A stretch of DNA of 64,000 nt from Sepiola atlantica (Eukaryota > Mollusca > Cephalopoda > Sepiida > Sepiolidae): contig OY744525.1 in the NCBI GenBank assembly GCA_963556195.1, positions 80,634,040 through 80,698,039 of the forward strand. Direction: 5' to 3'. Both the position numbers and the translations under genes were made by a program. Each line of letters opens with the position of its first letter. Position 1 is the stretch's first letter. Shown piece after piece: positions 10,350 to 23,034 of this stretch. The notes under the pieces are model-generated. The model ran no database searches, was not told the DNA's origin, and saw only the letters and a list, made by a program, of their open reading frames with translations.

Positions 10350-13300
10350 TTTTTTGGAACAGTCCAACTTCCTTGATGAAATCTAAGATTTTCGTCACAT
10401 ATGTATTTTTAAATAAATCTTTTAAATTTTTGGAGTCGTAATATTTGCTTCAAGTTTGTTGCAGATCTTGACAGTCTATTAATATATGTTTGACTGTATA
10501 AGATTGTTGACATGCTATGCACATTGGAGACTCCTCTCCTTCCAATAAGTGCTTGTGAGTAATATACGTGTGTCCTATACAGTCTGGTTATTATAACTTC
10601 TTCTCTTCTTGCTTTTCTATAGTCGAGGGGCCACTCATCTATAGTTGGGCAAATTTTGTATAACTTATTATTTTGGCACTCATCGCAATATTCTTGTCAT
10701 TTTTCTTTGATTATCCTGTTAATAGAAGGTCGAAGATCAGTGTATGGGATCCTAGTATTGGTTGGTATAATTTTTAATGATTTTTTTGCGGCTTTATCCG
10801 CTCTTTCATTGCTACGAATGCCGACATGACTCGGTATCCAGCATAACTTGATTTTACATTTTTTTTGGTTATAAATAGTGGTGATCTTATTTAAGATTTC
10901 CAGATTTTTGTTCTTCAGTGCTGTGAGCACTGATAGGGAGTCAGAGAAGATGATAAATCTATCAGTGCTACTACCTTCTATTATCTTTAAAGCCAAGTAT
11001 ATGGCTGCAGCTTCTGCACTGAAAATTGACGCCCTGTCAGGTATCCTATATTGCATTTTAGTCTTATTTAAGACAGCCGCACACCCAACCCTATCCGATT
11101 CTTTGGATCCATCTGTATAGATGTATTTATAGTTGGAATGATGGTGTTTTATGCGTTCAAATTCATCCTGAAATACAATTGGGGTGGTTTTGCTCTTTGA
11201 AGCTGTTGCTAAATCAATGATATAAGTTGGTTGTTCTAATTCCCATGGTGGAATTTTGGAAATTATCGATTGGTGGATGAGACTTGAGTCCAATTCCAGT
11301 TTATTTCTTAGTTCCTCGATGCGGTAGCTAAAAAGTCTGATGGCACTGATTTTTCTCTCAAATAGAGTCTTATATTGAGGATTAAATGTACAGTCGTAGG
11401 CAGGATTTAATGGACATGATGATAATTTTGTCACATATTGAAGTGCCAATTGTTCTCGCCTTAGATGTAAAGGACCTTCATTCGCTTCAACATACAAACT
11501 TTCCACTGGAGACGTGCGAAATGCCCCCAATGCGAGTCTTAGTCCCTGGTGATGGATAGTTTCCAATTGCTGCACCGTAAATGAAACTTCCATAATCAAG
11601 TTTTGATCTCACAATTGTTCGGTACAGCTTGAGTAAGGATTTCTTGTCCGCTCCCCAGTCAGTGTGAGCTATCACTCTCAGTAGAATTATGGCCTTGTTG
11701 AATTTTTGTCGGAGATACCTTATATGAGGGATAAAAGACAGTTTTTTATCAAAAATAACTCCATGGAACTTATATTCATCTGCCATTTGTATCTCCTTGC
11801 CATCCAGTTTAAGGCATGGGTCATTATGCATTTTGTGTAAATTGCAAAAATGGACACACCTTGTCTTCGATTCAGAGAATCTGAAACCGTTTTCTTCAGT
11901 CCATTTGCTGATTTTATTTAAAGTGAGTTGCAACTTATGTTCTACCAGATGCATATGTTTTGCTCAGCAGCAAATCAAAAAGTCATCCACATACAGTGAT
12001 CCTTTGACTGCAGTGTCAAGGTTTTTAACGATATTATTTATCTTGACATTAAAGAGTGTCACTGATAGGATACTTCCCTGGGGTACCCCATTCTCCTGCT
12101 CTTTTATGTCAGAGAGTGTAGTTCCGACTCTCACTCTGAAATTTCGGTTTTCTAGGAAATTTTGTATGAAAAGTGGCATTCTGCCCCTTAATCCGAGTTC
12201 TCAAAGGTCTTTCATCATACCGTACTTCTAGGTGGTGTTGTACGCCTTCTCGATATCAAAAAAGATAGCAATCAGGTGTTCCTTTTTGATGAATGCTTCT
12301 CTAATGAAAGTTTCCAATCTGATCAAATATATCATCTGGACCGACCACTGTATTGTGGGTTTTAGCAAGTGACTCACTGAGCTCCGATCCCACGAAAGGT
12401 CGATTATAGTTTTCATTATTTTTGGAACTGAAATTTAGTTTTTTCTTTTCTTCAGTTTTTTTTATTCTTTTAAATTTTTCAGTCTGACCCTTAGAGCCAG
12501 AAATTTCTGCAAAGTTGTTTGCCAAGACATTAGACATCTCTTTCTTGCCTGTGATCTTTATATTATTTGTGATCAGATGTTTAATTGGCATACTGCTATT
12601 CTTCCCAGCTATCTTTCTCATCATGGTCCATATCGTTTTAGATTTCGTGTTGGAATTTATCTTAGATATATATTGTTTCCATGAATTTCTTTTGGACTCT
12701 TTAATCGTCCACCGAGCTCTGGCTCTTTTTATTTTAAACGAGTCTAAATTCTCCCGGGTGGGGTTAGACTTGAACCTTCTCAGGGCAGAACGGCGTGCTT
12801 GGACAGCCTTCTGACATTCTTGATTAAACCAGGGTTTGTGTTTGCTTTGATTTTCAGGTGACTTTGGTACACACTCCTCGGCTATTTCTACCAGTGTCTC
12901 TGTAAAGTAGGTGGCATGATCTTTTTCATTGAGATTGATATCAGCTGTTAATTTTCTTTTACATTCTTCTTGGAATCTCTCCCAGTCTGCTTTCTGTAGA
13001 TTCCATCGTGGTACTCTTTCTTCAAGTTGAGGACCTGTACTTTCCAGAATAACTGAACAATGGTCGTTACCACATGTCTCATCATGTGTAATCCATGAAT
13101 ATTGTTGGATCACACAGTCAAATCCAGTGCTGAATATGTTCCCGTTGCTGGGTGTAGGTATGTGTTGGCTTTATTGTTGTAGAGGCAAAGGTTATTTTGA
13201 TCCATAATTTTTCCAACAATCTGTCCTTTTTTATTTGTGTTTTTACTGCCCCACATTTCATTATGGCTATTAAAATCACCCAGCAGTATAATTGGTTTGG

Positions 13301-13666
13301 GTAGCTGTTTTATTAAGTCATTCAGCTTGGATTCAACTATGTTCTCACCTGGTGGCAGATTAATGGAGCAGATTGTGATGGTTCTATGTAACGTCACTGA
13401 TACAGTAACCGCCTGTATGTCAGTGTCAAGCAGTATTTGACTTTGCGGAATTGTATTTTTCACAGCTACAGCTGTTCCACCAGAGCTCTATCAGCTTCTT
13501 CCTTTATATAGTTGTATATAGTGTAGTTTTTAATTTTAACTCGCTATCTTGCCTGAGGAATGTTTCCTGTAGGCAAGCAACTGCTGGGCACATTCTCATA
13601 AGGAGAACCAATTCTTTATAATTTGCTCTAACTCCTTACATTCCACTGGATGATTTTATCTAACAT
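10350..13666 (-). pseudogene. LINE ORF2: endonuclease - reverse transcriptase - RNase H
   Basis: Multi-domain polyprotein for target-primed reverse transcription, now broken. The start is taken as the ATG at 13666-13664, followed by IIQWNVRS; a stop appears at once through a frameshift. Endonuclease words include ACLQETF and ILLGDFNSHNEMWGS (13110-13463). The reverse transcriptase core shows FFDIEKAY (12228-12416), GVPQGSILSVTLF and the catalytic YVDD (11964-12179). RNase H lies at about 10780-11130 with YTDGS, AEAAAIYLA, FSDSLSV and IPSHVGIRSNERAD, so its acidic residues and the His are retained. After the stop near 10697 a frame-shifted C-terminus with GHTYITHKHLL and CIACQQSYTVKHILIDC forms the usual Cys/His tail. 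At least six frame breaks. Not expressed as one protein. Confidence 0.9.
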
Positions 13667-13729
13667 GGTTTATCTAATCAGACTATGGGGTATTTGTCAT
13701 TTCTATATCCATTTTCTCTGAATCCTTTA

Positions 13730-14914
13730 TTATTTTTTTTTCAATTCAACAGAGATAGGTTGTTTCTTTTTGAGCAGTTCTTTTTTGGTTTCTTTGGGTT
13801 TTGCTCCCGAGGCATCTGTGACCAGGCTCGGTGGGTGCACTGGTGACCGTTGTTTTTTCTGACTTGTATCTGCACTCACTACCATCTGCTCACTTGTCAC
13901 CTTTGTCTCTGGCTGCTTTGGTGTCTCCTTCACCTCCTTACTGAGCTACACCCCAAGCATCCTGTAAGCATTTCTGAAATGCAGGCCACTCGTTCAGTCT
14001 AAGTTTCAGCAACTGCTGAACTAGTTGTATATACTTAGGCTCTTTCTCAACTGAGGGGGTTCTGATTTTTGTTTTTTCCGCAAATGTTCCTACTATAGTG
14101 GAATAGGATTGGGGCTTCATATAAGCCTCCACAATCTTCCTAGCCTCAGAGAATGCTATATTTCTTGTATGTTTTACTGTCATGATCTCTTTCTCCTTTT
14201 TAAAGTGGTCACATAATCTTGAAAATGCGGGGTGATCCCATGACTGTTTACGCATCTTTTTTCCTTTTGGCACTCGTCCTCGATGTGGGACGGGTCCCTC
14301 TCGCCACATTTAGCACATACCTGCTGACTCCTACATACGTCCTTATGGTGGCCAAACTTCTGGCATTTGAAACACTGCAAGGGGTTTGGAATGTAGGGCT
14401 CCACTCTTTCGGCAGTGTAGCCAATCTTCACCTCTTTTGGTATTGTTGCCGAATTAAATGTCAATATATATGTGTTGGTCATGATCGACTCTCCACCCTT
14501 TTTTATTGTTATTCTTCTGTGATTGGTGACTCCCTGCTGACGCAGTGCCATCCCAATCTCTTCCTCCATCGCCAGACCAAGTTCCTGGCTTCGGATAACT
14601 CCTCTTGACGTATTAAGTCTTTCATGGGCATATGCCTTAAATTTAACATTATGAAAATTTGTTATTTTTAGGATAATTTTGGCTTGCTTACAGTTGGTAA
14701 CCTCCACCAGAAGGTTACCGTTTTGTATTTTTTTAACGGTCTTTGGGGTTATCTTACTGCTTATCACCTTTTCAATCAGAAAAGGTGACAGTTTAGCTAG
14801 TGGTGTATCCTCCAGAGATTCTATTATGATGAATTTTGGGAAATCGTTAATTTCATTGTCAGACGAATCCGACTCGGATAGATGTCGTTAGGGTTTTTTA
14901 TTTGTGTTTGCCAT
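13730..14914 (-). pseudogene. LINE ORF1: gag-like nucleic-acid-binding protein
   Basis: ORF1 of the same LINE, likely packaging the element RNA. The start is set at the ATG at 14914-14912 (MANTNKKP); a frame break follows near 14890. The longest intact piece is 14180-14767. Two CCHC zinc knuckles are visible: CFKCQKFGHHKDVC (CX2CX4HX4C) and CAKCGERDPSHIEDEC (CX2CX6HX4C). They are followed by Lys-rich sequence and, after another frameshift at about 14180-14310, a C-terminal region rich in Lys, Pro and Gln ending at 13730. Order and spacing relative to ORF2 are as expected for an I/Jockey element. Confidence 0.85.
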
Positions 14915-14977
14915 TTGGTTTTGTTTGATCTTCAATGGCCCTGAGCTCCACCACAGAGTCCAACTAAAGTTGGAAAT

Positions 14978-15050
14978 TTACCAGGGGGGATAATCCGAAC
15001 GCCCTGATCGAGACGGGGATACTTTAACCATTATACTCATACTGAGTGAG
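14978..15050 (-). pseudogene. tRNA-Asp-like sequence at LINE 5' end
   Basis: Minus-strand sequence contains AGTATAATGGTTA, then GTATCCCCGTCTC, then GTTCGGATTATCCCC. This parallels the D-arm (A box), anticodon-stem entry and T-arm (B box) of tRNA-Asp. Extra bases after GGTTA and a shortened anticodon arm mean that a normal cloverleaf does not form. It lies just upstream of ORF1 of the LINE, so it could be a captured tRNA fragment, an internal pol III-type promoter, or the target gene of the insertion. Confidence 0.45.
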
Positions 15051-15540
15051 AATAAATTAGCCCCTGCTATTTCTTTTTCAGTACCCATCAACTGAAAGTA
15101 TAGAACTCTGCAGTGGTAATCTTCTTTGTTCTCAACACGATTGACCCTCAGCCACCGCCTTCTAGTATCTATTTGGGAGGAACAATAAGAGAAATAAGGT
15201 TTTGATTTTGAGAAGAATCAAATTGAATAATACGGTCGGGGATGAACTTTTAGTTATTAGGGCATGACGTGACCAGCCGATTGATCGGATCGGGCCTCTC
15301 TGACCTCCCATCTAGCCGAAGTAAGGGCCGAAGTAGAGTGTTGCAAGTCACATGACCATTTATGCAACCAGGCCACGGACCGCTCAGCCACCAGGATCCC
15401 GTCCCAAGACATCACGGGTCGCCACGACCAACAGGTGGCCCCGTTTTCGGGAGGTTTTACCCCTCTGCATGGGGTTGCAGTCGGCGAATCCGCGGCCCTG
15501 CCGACAGGGCATGCACCAAGATTGTCTCTTATTTCCCGTC
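15051..15540. other. GC-richer non-coding segment, possibly SINE-derived
   Basis: No coding function recognised. The part from 15250 to 15520 is markedly richer in G and C than its surroundings. On the minus strand it contains GGTGGCTGAGCGGTC (15383-15398), which resembles the A box of a tRNA-Ser/Leu, but no clear B box follows. Treat it as an unclassified dispersed element. Confidence 0.35.
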
Positions 15541-16350
15541 CTCTTCAATGAGCTCTCTCTACTAATACATGTTATTCTGATGACACCACCCTCATTGCTG
15601 CTGTCTATGATAAATTGAAACTTTACTTCTGAGCTTGAAGCCTTTTGCAAGAGAGAGAGAGAGGGGGGGGGTAAAATCAAACCCAGGAAAATGCAAAATG
15701 ATTTTTTCCTCTGGCAATAATATTCTCAATAACCAACAAAAGATGTTGTGTTTCTTGGCAAAGTGTTTCAGGATCCTCCTCTGACATTAACAGAAAAATA
15801 GGAATGGTAACTTCGGCATTTGGATGACTAAAATAATAAGTATGGGACAGGAAAAACATTAACGTCTCTTAAGTTAAAACTTTACAATGCAAGTGAAACA
15901 TGGACTATACTGGCAGAGTATGAGAGGAGGATCGATGTCTTTGAAATTCAATCTTTAAAAACAATGTTCAGAGTAACTCTGCAAAATAGACAAAGAAATG
16001 CCGATATCAGAAAGAAGCTTAACATTAAAAATGTTACTTGAACAAAAGAGAATAATGTCGTTTGGACATGTTTCCTGGCTATCCGACTCCAGCTATGTAA
16101 CCATATAAACCATATAAAGAGTTCATTGAAGAAAAATCAAGAGGATGACCACCAAATGGATGAGTCAACCAGATAAAGTTTGAGATTGGTGGGTCACTCC
16201 TGATAGCTAAAAGATTAGCCAAAGACCGTGATGAGTGGTAGAATTTGGTTCTCAAGCATGTGTTGAAGCTCTCTGGAATATGATGAACATTAATTAGACT
16301 TAAAACCGGGGGTTCACTTTTACTATATAATTTTAACATAAAATGATCAC
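15541..16350 (+). pseudogene. LINE reverse transcriptase/C-terminal fragment
   Basis: Shows a reverse-transcriptase YxDD-like box (YSDDTTLIAAVYD, 15568-15607). After several frame breaks it shows the C-terminal words FGHVSWL (16060-16080), WVNQIKF and AKRLAKDRDEW (16140-16235), typical of the 3' end of a non-LTR element. A GA/GGGG tract lies at 15648-15673. The element ends close to 16350, directly against the 168-bp satellite. Confidence 0.7.
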
Positions 16351-16356
16351 CTTGTT

Positions 16357-19300
16357 CAAACAATTTTAAGGTTAGTGGAATCTATTCTAGTTCCTCTCCA
16401 GGGAAGAATACTCTACCACCCCCACATCACATATTTTTCACCAGCTACCTGTCGATAGGGTAGAAATATACTTTGCGATAATATCTCAATCTCGTTTTAT
16501 TTATCTCTATATTTATAAAAATGTGAAACAATTTTAAGGTTAGTGGAATCTATTCTAGTTCCTCTCCAGGGAAGAATACTCTACCACCCCCACATCACAT
16601 ATTTTTCACCAGCTACCTTTCGATAGGGTAGAAATATACTTTGCGATAATATCTCAATCTCGTTTTATTTATCTCTATATTTATAAAAATGTGAAACAAT
16701 TTTAAGGTTAGTGGAATCTATTCTAGTTCCTCTCCAGGGAAGAATACTCTACCACCCCCACATCACATATTTTTCACCAGCTACCTTTCGATAGGGTAGA
16801 AATATACTTTGCGATAATATCTCAATCTCGTTTTATTTATCTCTATATTTATAAAAATGTGAAACAATTTTAAGGTTAGTGGAATCTATTCTAGTTCCTC
16901 TCCAGGGAAGAATACTCTACCACCCCCACATCACATATTTTTCACCAGCTACCTTTCGATAGGGTAGAAATATACTTTGCGATAATATCTCAATCTCGTT
17001 TTATTTATCTCTATATTTATAAAAATGTGAAACAATTTTAAGGTTAGTGGAATCTATTCTAGTTCCTCTCCAGGGAAGAATACTCTACCACCCCCACATC
17101 ACATATTTTTCACCAGCTACCTGTCGATAGGGTAGAAATATACTTTGCGATAATATCTCAATCTCGTTTTATTTATCTCTATATTTATAAAAATGTGAAA
17201 CAATTTTAAGGTTAGTGGAATCTATTCTAGTTCCTCTCCAGGGAAGAATACTCTACCACCCCCACATCACATATTTTTCACCAGCTACCTTTCGATAGGG
17301 TAGAAATATACTTTGCGATAATATCTCAATCTCGTTTTATTTATCTCTATATTTATAAAAATGTGAAACAATTTTAAGGTTAGTGGAATCTATTCTAGTT
17401 CCTCTCCAGGGAAGAATACTCTACCACCCCCACATCACATATTTTTCACCAGCTACCTTTCGATAGGGTAGAAATATACTTTGCGATAATATCTCAATCT
17501 CGTTTTATTTATCTCTATATTTATAAAAATGTGAAACAATTTTAAGGTTAGTGGAATCTATTCTAGTTCCTCTCCAGGGAAGAATACTCTACCACCCCCA
17601 CATCACATATTTTTCACCAGCTACCTTTCGATAGGGTAGAAATATACTTTGCGATAATATCTCAATCTCGTTTTATTTATCTCTATATTTATAAAAATGT
17701 GAAACAATTTTAAGGTTAGTGGAATCTATTCTAGTTCCTCTCCAGGGAAGAATACTCTACTACCCCCACATCACATATTTTTCACCAGCTACCTGTCGAT
17801 AGGGTAGAAATATACTTTGCGATAATATCTCAATCTCGTTTTATTTATCTCTATATTTATAAAAATGTGAAACAATTTTAAGGTTAGTGGAATCTATTCT
17901 AGTTCCTCTCCAGGGAAGAATACTCTACCACCCCCACATCACATATTTTTCACCAGCTACCTGTCGATAGGGTAGAAATATACTTTGCGATAATATCTCA
18001 ATCTCGTTTTATTTATCTCTATATTTATAAAAATGTGAAACAATTTTAAGGTTAGTGGAATCTATTCTAGTTCCTCTCCAGGGAAGAATACTCTACCACC
18101 CCCACATCACATATTTTTCACCAGCTACCTTTCGATAGGGTAGAAATATACTTTGCGATAATATCTCAATCTCGTTTTATTTATCTCTATATTTATAAAA
18201 ATGTGAAACAATTTTAAGGTTAGTGGAATCTATTCTAGTTCCTCTCCAGGGAAGAATACTCTACTACCCCCACATCACATATTTTTCACCAGCTACCTGT
18301 CGATAGGGTAGAAATATACTTTGCGATAATATCTCAATCTCGTTTTATTTATCTCTATATTTATAAAAATGTGAAACAATTTTAAGGTTAGTGGAATCTA
18401 TTCTAGTTCCTCTCCAGGGAAGAATACTCTACCACCCCCACATCACATATTTTTCACCAGCTACCTGTCGATAGGGTAGAAATATACTTTGCGATAATAT
18501 CTCAATCTCGTTTTATTTATCTCTATATTTATAAAAATGTGAAACAATTTTAAGGTTAGTGGAATCTATTCTAGTTCCTCTCCAGGGAAGAATACTCTAC
18601 CACCCCCACATCACATATTTTTCACCAGCTACCTTTCGATAGGGTAGAAATATACTTTGCGATAATATCTCAATCTCGTTTTATTTATCTCTATATTTAT
18701 AAAAATGTGAAACAATTTTAAGGTTAGTGGAATCTATTCTAGTTCCTCTCCAGGGAAGAATACTCTACCACCCCCACATCACATATTTTTCACCAGCTAC
18801 CTTTCGATAGGGTAGAAATATACTTTGCGATAATATCTCAATCTCGTTTTATTTATCTCTATATTTATAAAAATGTGAAACAATTTTAAGGTTAGTGGAA
18901 TCTATTCTAGTTCCTCTCCAGGGAAGAATACTCTACCACCCCCACATCACATATTTTTCACCAGCTACCTTTCGATAGGGTAGAAATATACTTTGCGATA
19001 ATATCTCAATCTCGTTTTATTTATCTCTATATTTATAAAAATGTGAAACAATTTTAAGGTTAGTGGAATCTATTCTAGTTCCTCTCCAGGGAAGAATACT
19101 CTACTACCCCCACATCACATATTTTTCACCAGCTACCTGTCGATAGGGTAGAAATATACTTTGCGATAATATCTCAATCTCGTTTTATTTATCTCTATAT
19201 TTATAAAAATGTGAAACAATTTTAAGGTTAGTGGAATCTATTCTAGTTCCTCTCCAGGGAAGAATACTCTACCACCCCCACATCACATATTTTTCACCAG

Positions 19301-21912
19301 CTACCTTTCGATAGGGTAGAAATATACTTTGCGATAATATCTCAATCTCGTTTTATTTATCTCTATATTTATAAAAATGTGAAACAATTTTAAGGTTAGT
19401 GGAATCTATTCTAGTTCCTCTCCAGGGAAGAATACTCTACCACCCCCACATCACATATTTTTCACCAGCTACCTTTCGATAGGGTAGAAATATACTTTGC
19501 GATAATATCTCAATCTCGTTTTATTTATCTCTATATTTATAAAAATGTGAAACAATTTTAAGGTTAGTGGAATCTATTCTAGTTCCTCTCCAGGGGAGAA
19601 TACTCTACCACCCCCACATCACATATTTTTCACCAGCTACCTGTCGATAGGGTAGAAATATACTTTGCGATAATATCTCAATTTCGTTTTATTTATCTCT
19701 ATATTTATAAAAATGTGAAACAATTTTAAGGTTAGTGGAATCTATTCTAGTTCCTCTCCAGGGAAGAATACTCTACCACCCCCACATCACATATTTTTCA
19801 CCAGCTACCTTTCGATAGGGTAGAAATATACTTTGCGATAATATCTCAATCTCGTTTTATTTATCTCTATATTTATAAAAATGTAAAACAATTTTAAGGT
19901 TAGTGGAATCTATTCTAGTTCCTCTCCAGGGAAGAATACTCTACCACCCCCACATCACATATTTTTCACCAGCTACCTTTCGATAGGGTAGAAATATACT
20001 TTGCGATAATATCTCAATCTCGTTTTATTTATCTCTATATTTATAAAAATGTGAAACAATTTTAAGGTTAGTGGAATCTATTCTAGTTCCTCTCCAGGGA
20101 AGAATACTCTACCACCCCCACATCACATATTTTTCACCAGCTACCTTTCGATAGGGTAGAAATATACTTTGCGATAATATCTCAATCTCGTTTTATTTAT
20201 CTCTATATTTATAAAAATGTGAAACAATTTTAAGGTTAGTGGAATCTATTCTAGTTCCTCTCCAGGGAAGAATACTCTACCACCCCCACATCACATATTT
20301 TTCACCAGCTACCTTTCGATAGGGTAGAAATATACTTTGCGATAATATCTCAATCTCGTTTTATTTATCTCTATATTTATAAAAATGTGAAACAATTTTA
20401 AGGTTAGTGGAATCTATTCTAGTTCCTCTCCAGGGAAGAATACTCTACCACCCCCACATCACATATTTTTCACCAGCTACCTGTCGATAGGGTAGAAATA
20501 TACTTTGCGATAATATCTCAATCTCGTTTTATTTATCTCTATATTTATAAAAATGTGAAACAATTTTAAGGTTAGTGGAATCTATTCTAGTTCCTCTCCA
20601 GGGAAGAATACTCTACCACCCCCACATCACATATTTTTCACCAGCTACCTTTCGATAGGGTAGAAATATACTTTGCGATAATATCTCAATCTCGTTTTAT
20701 TTATCTCTATATTTATAAAAATGTGAAACAATTTTAAGGTTAGTGGAATCTATTCTAGTTCCTCTCCAGGGAAGAATACTCTACCACCCCCACATCACAT
20801 ATTTTTCACCAGCTACCTGTCGATAGGGTAGAAATATACTTTGCGATAATATCTCAATCTCGTTTTATTTATCTCTATATTTATAAAAATGTGAAACAAT
20901 TTTAAGGTTAGTGGAATCTATTCTAGTTCCTCTCCAGGGAAGAATACTCTACCACCCCCACATCACATATTTTTCACCAGCTACCTTTCGATAGGGTAGA
21001 AATATACTTTGCGATAATATCTCAATCTCGTTTTATTTATCTCTATATTTATAAAAATGTGAAACAATTTTAAGGTTAGTGGAATCTATTCTAGTTCCTC
21101 TCCAGGGAAGAATACTCTACCACCCCCACATCACATATTTTTCACCAGCTACCTTTCGATAGGGTAGAAATATACTTTGCGATAATATCTCAATCTCGTT
21201 TTATTTATCTCCATATTTATAAAAATGTGAAACAATTTTAAGGTTAGTGGAATCTATTCTAGTTCCTCTCCAGGGAAGAATACTCTACCACCCCCACATC
21301 ACATATTTTTCACCAGCTACCTTTCGATAGGGTAGAAATATACTTTGCGATAATATCTCAATCTCGTTTTATTTATCTCTATATTTATAAAAATGTGAAA
21401 CAATTTTAAGGTTAGTGGAATCTATTCTAGTTCCTCTCCAGGGAAGAATACTCTACCACCCCCACATCACATATTTTTCACCAGCTACCTTTCGATAGGG
21501 TAGAAATATACTTTGCGATAATATCTCAATCTCGTTTTATTTATCTCTATATTTATAAAAATGTGAAACAATTTTAAGGTTAGTGGAATCTATTCTAGTT
21601 CCTCTCCAGGGAAGAATACTCTACCACCCCCACATCACATATTTTTCACCAGCTACCTTTCGATAGGGTAGAAATATACTTTGCGATAATATCTCAATCT
21701 CGTTTTATTTATCTCTATATTTATAAAAATGTGAAACAATTTTAAGGTTAGTGGAATCTATTCTAGTTCCTCTCCAGGGAAGAATACTCTACCACCCCCA
21801 CATCACATATTTTTCACCAGCTACCTTTCGATAGGGTAGAAATATACTTTGCGATAATATCTCAATCTCGTTTTATTTATCTCTATATTTATAAAAATGT
21901 GAAACAATTTTA
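16357..21912. repeat. 168-bp satellite array, 33 units, no indels
   Basis: The word CAATTTTAAGG starts units at 16361, 16529, 16697 and so on every 168 bp; the last partial unit starts at 21905 (33 x 168 = 5544). No unit changes length. Variants are few: ACCTG against ACCTT before TCGATAGG, CTACC against CTACT, and singletons such as CAGGGGAG (unit 20) or CTCCATATT (unit 29). Units with the G variant are numbers 1, 5, 9, 10, 12, 13, 17, 20, 25 and 27, hinting at a four-unit higher-order period in the first half. The array has no usable reading frame. Confidence 0.98.
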
Positions 21913-22100
21913 TGTTTTTTGCACGTCTGCGTAACTTTGAAATTTACACATTGAATATTTTTTGATGTACCATTAATCGAACATTTATTGAAATAAAAAA
22001 TGCAATAGCTTTAAAAAATCCTATTAAAAAAATAATTTCGTAAAAATCTACCAGAATGCAATTTGATTTCTTATCTATCATTTTAATTAAATTTTGTTAG
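21913..22100. repeat. Dispersed repeat shared with 36870-37000
   Basis: Directly follows the satellite. TACACATTGAATR, CATTAATYGAAYATTTATTGAA and neighbouring words recur at 36930-36985 in the same order, also after a GTGAAA word. The satellite therefore seems to have expanded next to, or from, a dispersed element. Confidence 0.55.
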
Positions 22101-22600
22101 AATCCACCAGAATTTTATAGAGGTGGGGTTGAGGCAATTTCTCTCAGTGAGGGATACATTTTGATAACAACAATACCATAACATGGTGTTCAGTGTTGGA
22201 TGCAGAACAGAGTTCTTAATTCATTCCTGGACAACATTGGTTATTTCTGAGAGTATAAGAATCATATGAGGTAAAATGGAAATAGGTATGCAATTTTTAT
22301 TTGCAGGGTGATCTGAAAGTCTTATCTTTACCGAAAAGTAAAAAACAGTAAAAACAGAAAAAAAAATCACTAAAAAAGCACATCTTCATAAAATATCACA
22401 CAGGTCACAGTGCCTCATCATTCAGTGCCACAAAAATTATGATGTTCGTACAGACCTTGATGTGTGACAGGGTCAATTAAAGTGAATAAACTGAATCCAT
22501 TACATCTTTTTTTCTGTTTTTCTTTTGTTTTACTGAATTCAGTTCATGTGTTTTGTATTACTGTATTTTGAATGTGAAACATATTTTCCTGTAGAAAATA
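22101..22600. other. Non-coding spacer
   Basis: AT-rich sequence with A-rich runs near 22340-22370. I see no reading frame, repeat pair or RNA gene here. Confidence 0.5.
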
Positions 22601-22602
22601 TT

Positions 22603-22704
22603 ATAGATTCAAATTGACACTTACCGGCATAACAGGCTTCAGTATTCAGTTTTACTTTGTTACTCAACGGGTCACACAGTTGAGCTCTAAGTACTAAATT
22701 CTAT
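22603..22704 (+). repeat. 5' LTR remnant
   Basis: Contains the first block CAAATTGACACTTACCGGC and the last block CACACAGTTGAGCTCTAAGT of the 3' LTR. About 155 bp of the middle, present at 26600-26740, is deleted. Confidence 0.75.
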
Positions 22705-23034
22705 ATGGCGCCACTATATATGGATCCTGAAGATTGGGAACATTACCTTGTCAAGGCAGGGGTCTCTGCTAGCTCAGCTCCACCCTATGCTGTCATATTT
22801 GCGAGTTAAAAGTTAACACATGAATGGGAGAAGCCTTCTCAATCCTTAAACAAGATAAAGAACTCTCTGCTCAGGTAACTTATGTTAAGGCACCAGCAGC
22901 CAAACTGCCCCAGCTCCATCTTGAAATGACCCCCCAACAATTCAGAATTGGGAAGTATTCACTAAAATGACAGTTATGCCAACATCTAGCTATACAATTC
23001 TGCTTATGAGTCTGTCCAGAATGCCATAGTCAAC
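22705..23034 (+). pseudogene. gag-like N-terminal remnant of the gypsy element
   Basis: Begins at an ATG at 22705, immediately after the LTR, with MAPLYMDPEDWEHYLVKAG. The frame breaks after about 30 codons. No zinc knuckle is seen, and protease and most of gag are missing because the inverted segment at 23035 follows. Confidence 0.5.

Larger units (their letters stand above)
10205..15050 (-). mobile_element. I/Jockey-type LINE, nearly full length, decayed
   Basis: On the minus strand: a 5' region with a tRNA-Asp-like block (14978-15050), ORF1 from about 14914 to 13730, ORF2 from about 13666 to 10350, and a 3' untranslated segment ending in AAACAAACCAAACCAA-type sequence near 10205. Presence of both APE-type endonuclease and a C-terminal RNase H with a Cys/His tail points to the I superfamily (I/Nimb-like) or a related RNase H-bearing Jockey lineage. 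Each ORF carries several frameshifts or stops, so the copy is inactive. It separates a family-A LINE tail from unrelated sequence, implying that it inserted into or next to that older LINE. Confidence 0.9.

Noticed and set aside
10878..11120. Plus-strand open frames across 10800-14900
   Set aside because: They are antisense shadows of the minus-strand LINE, whose domains are unmistakable.
15383..15400. tRNA-Ser/Leu gene on the minus strand
   Set aside because: An A box-like word is present but no B box at proper spacing and no acceptor stem.
16357..21912. CRISPR-like array
   Set aside because: Units are identical throughout, with no unique spacers, and the context is eukaryotic; it is a satellite.
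22706..22723. Primer-binding site complementary to tRNA-Lys
   Set aside because: Only TGGCGCC matches; the remaining bases do not, so the primer tRNA cannot be named.
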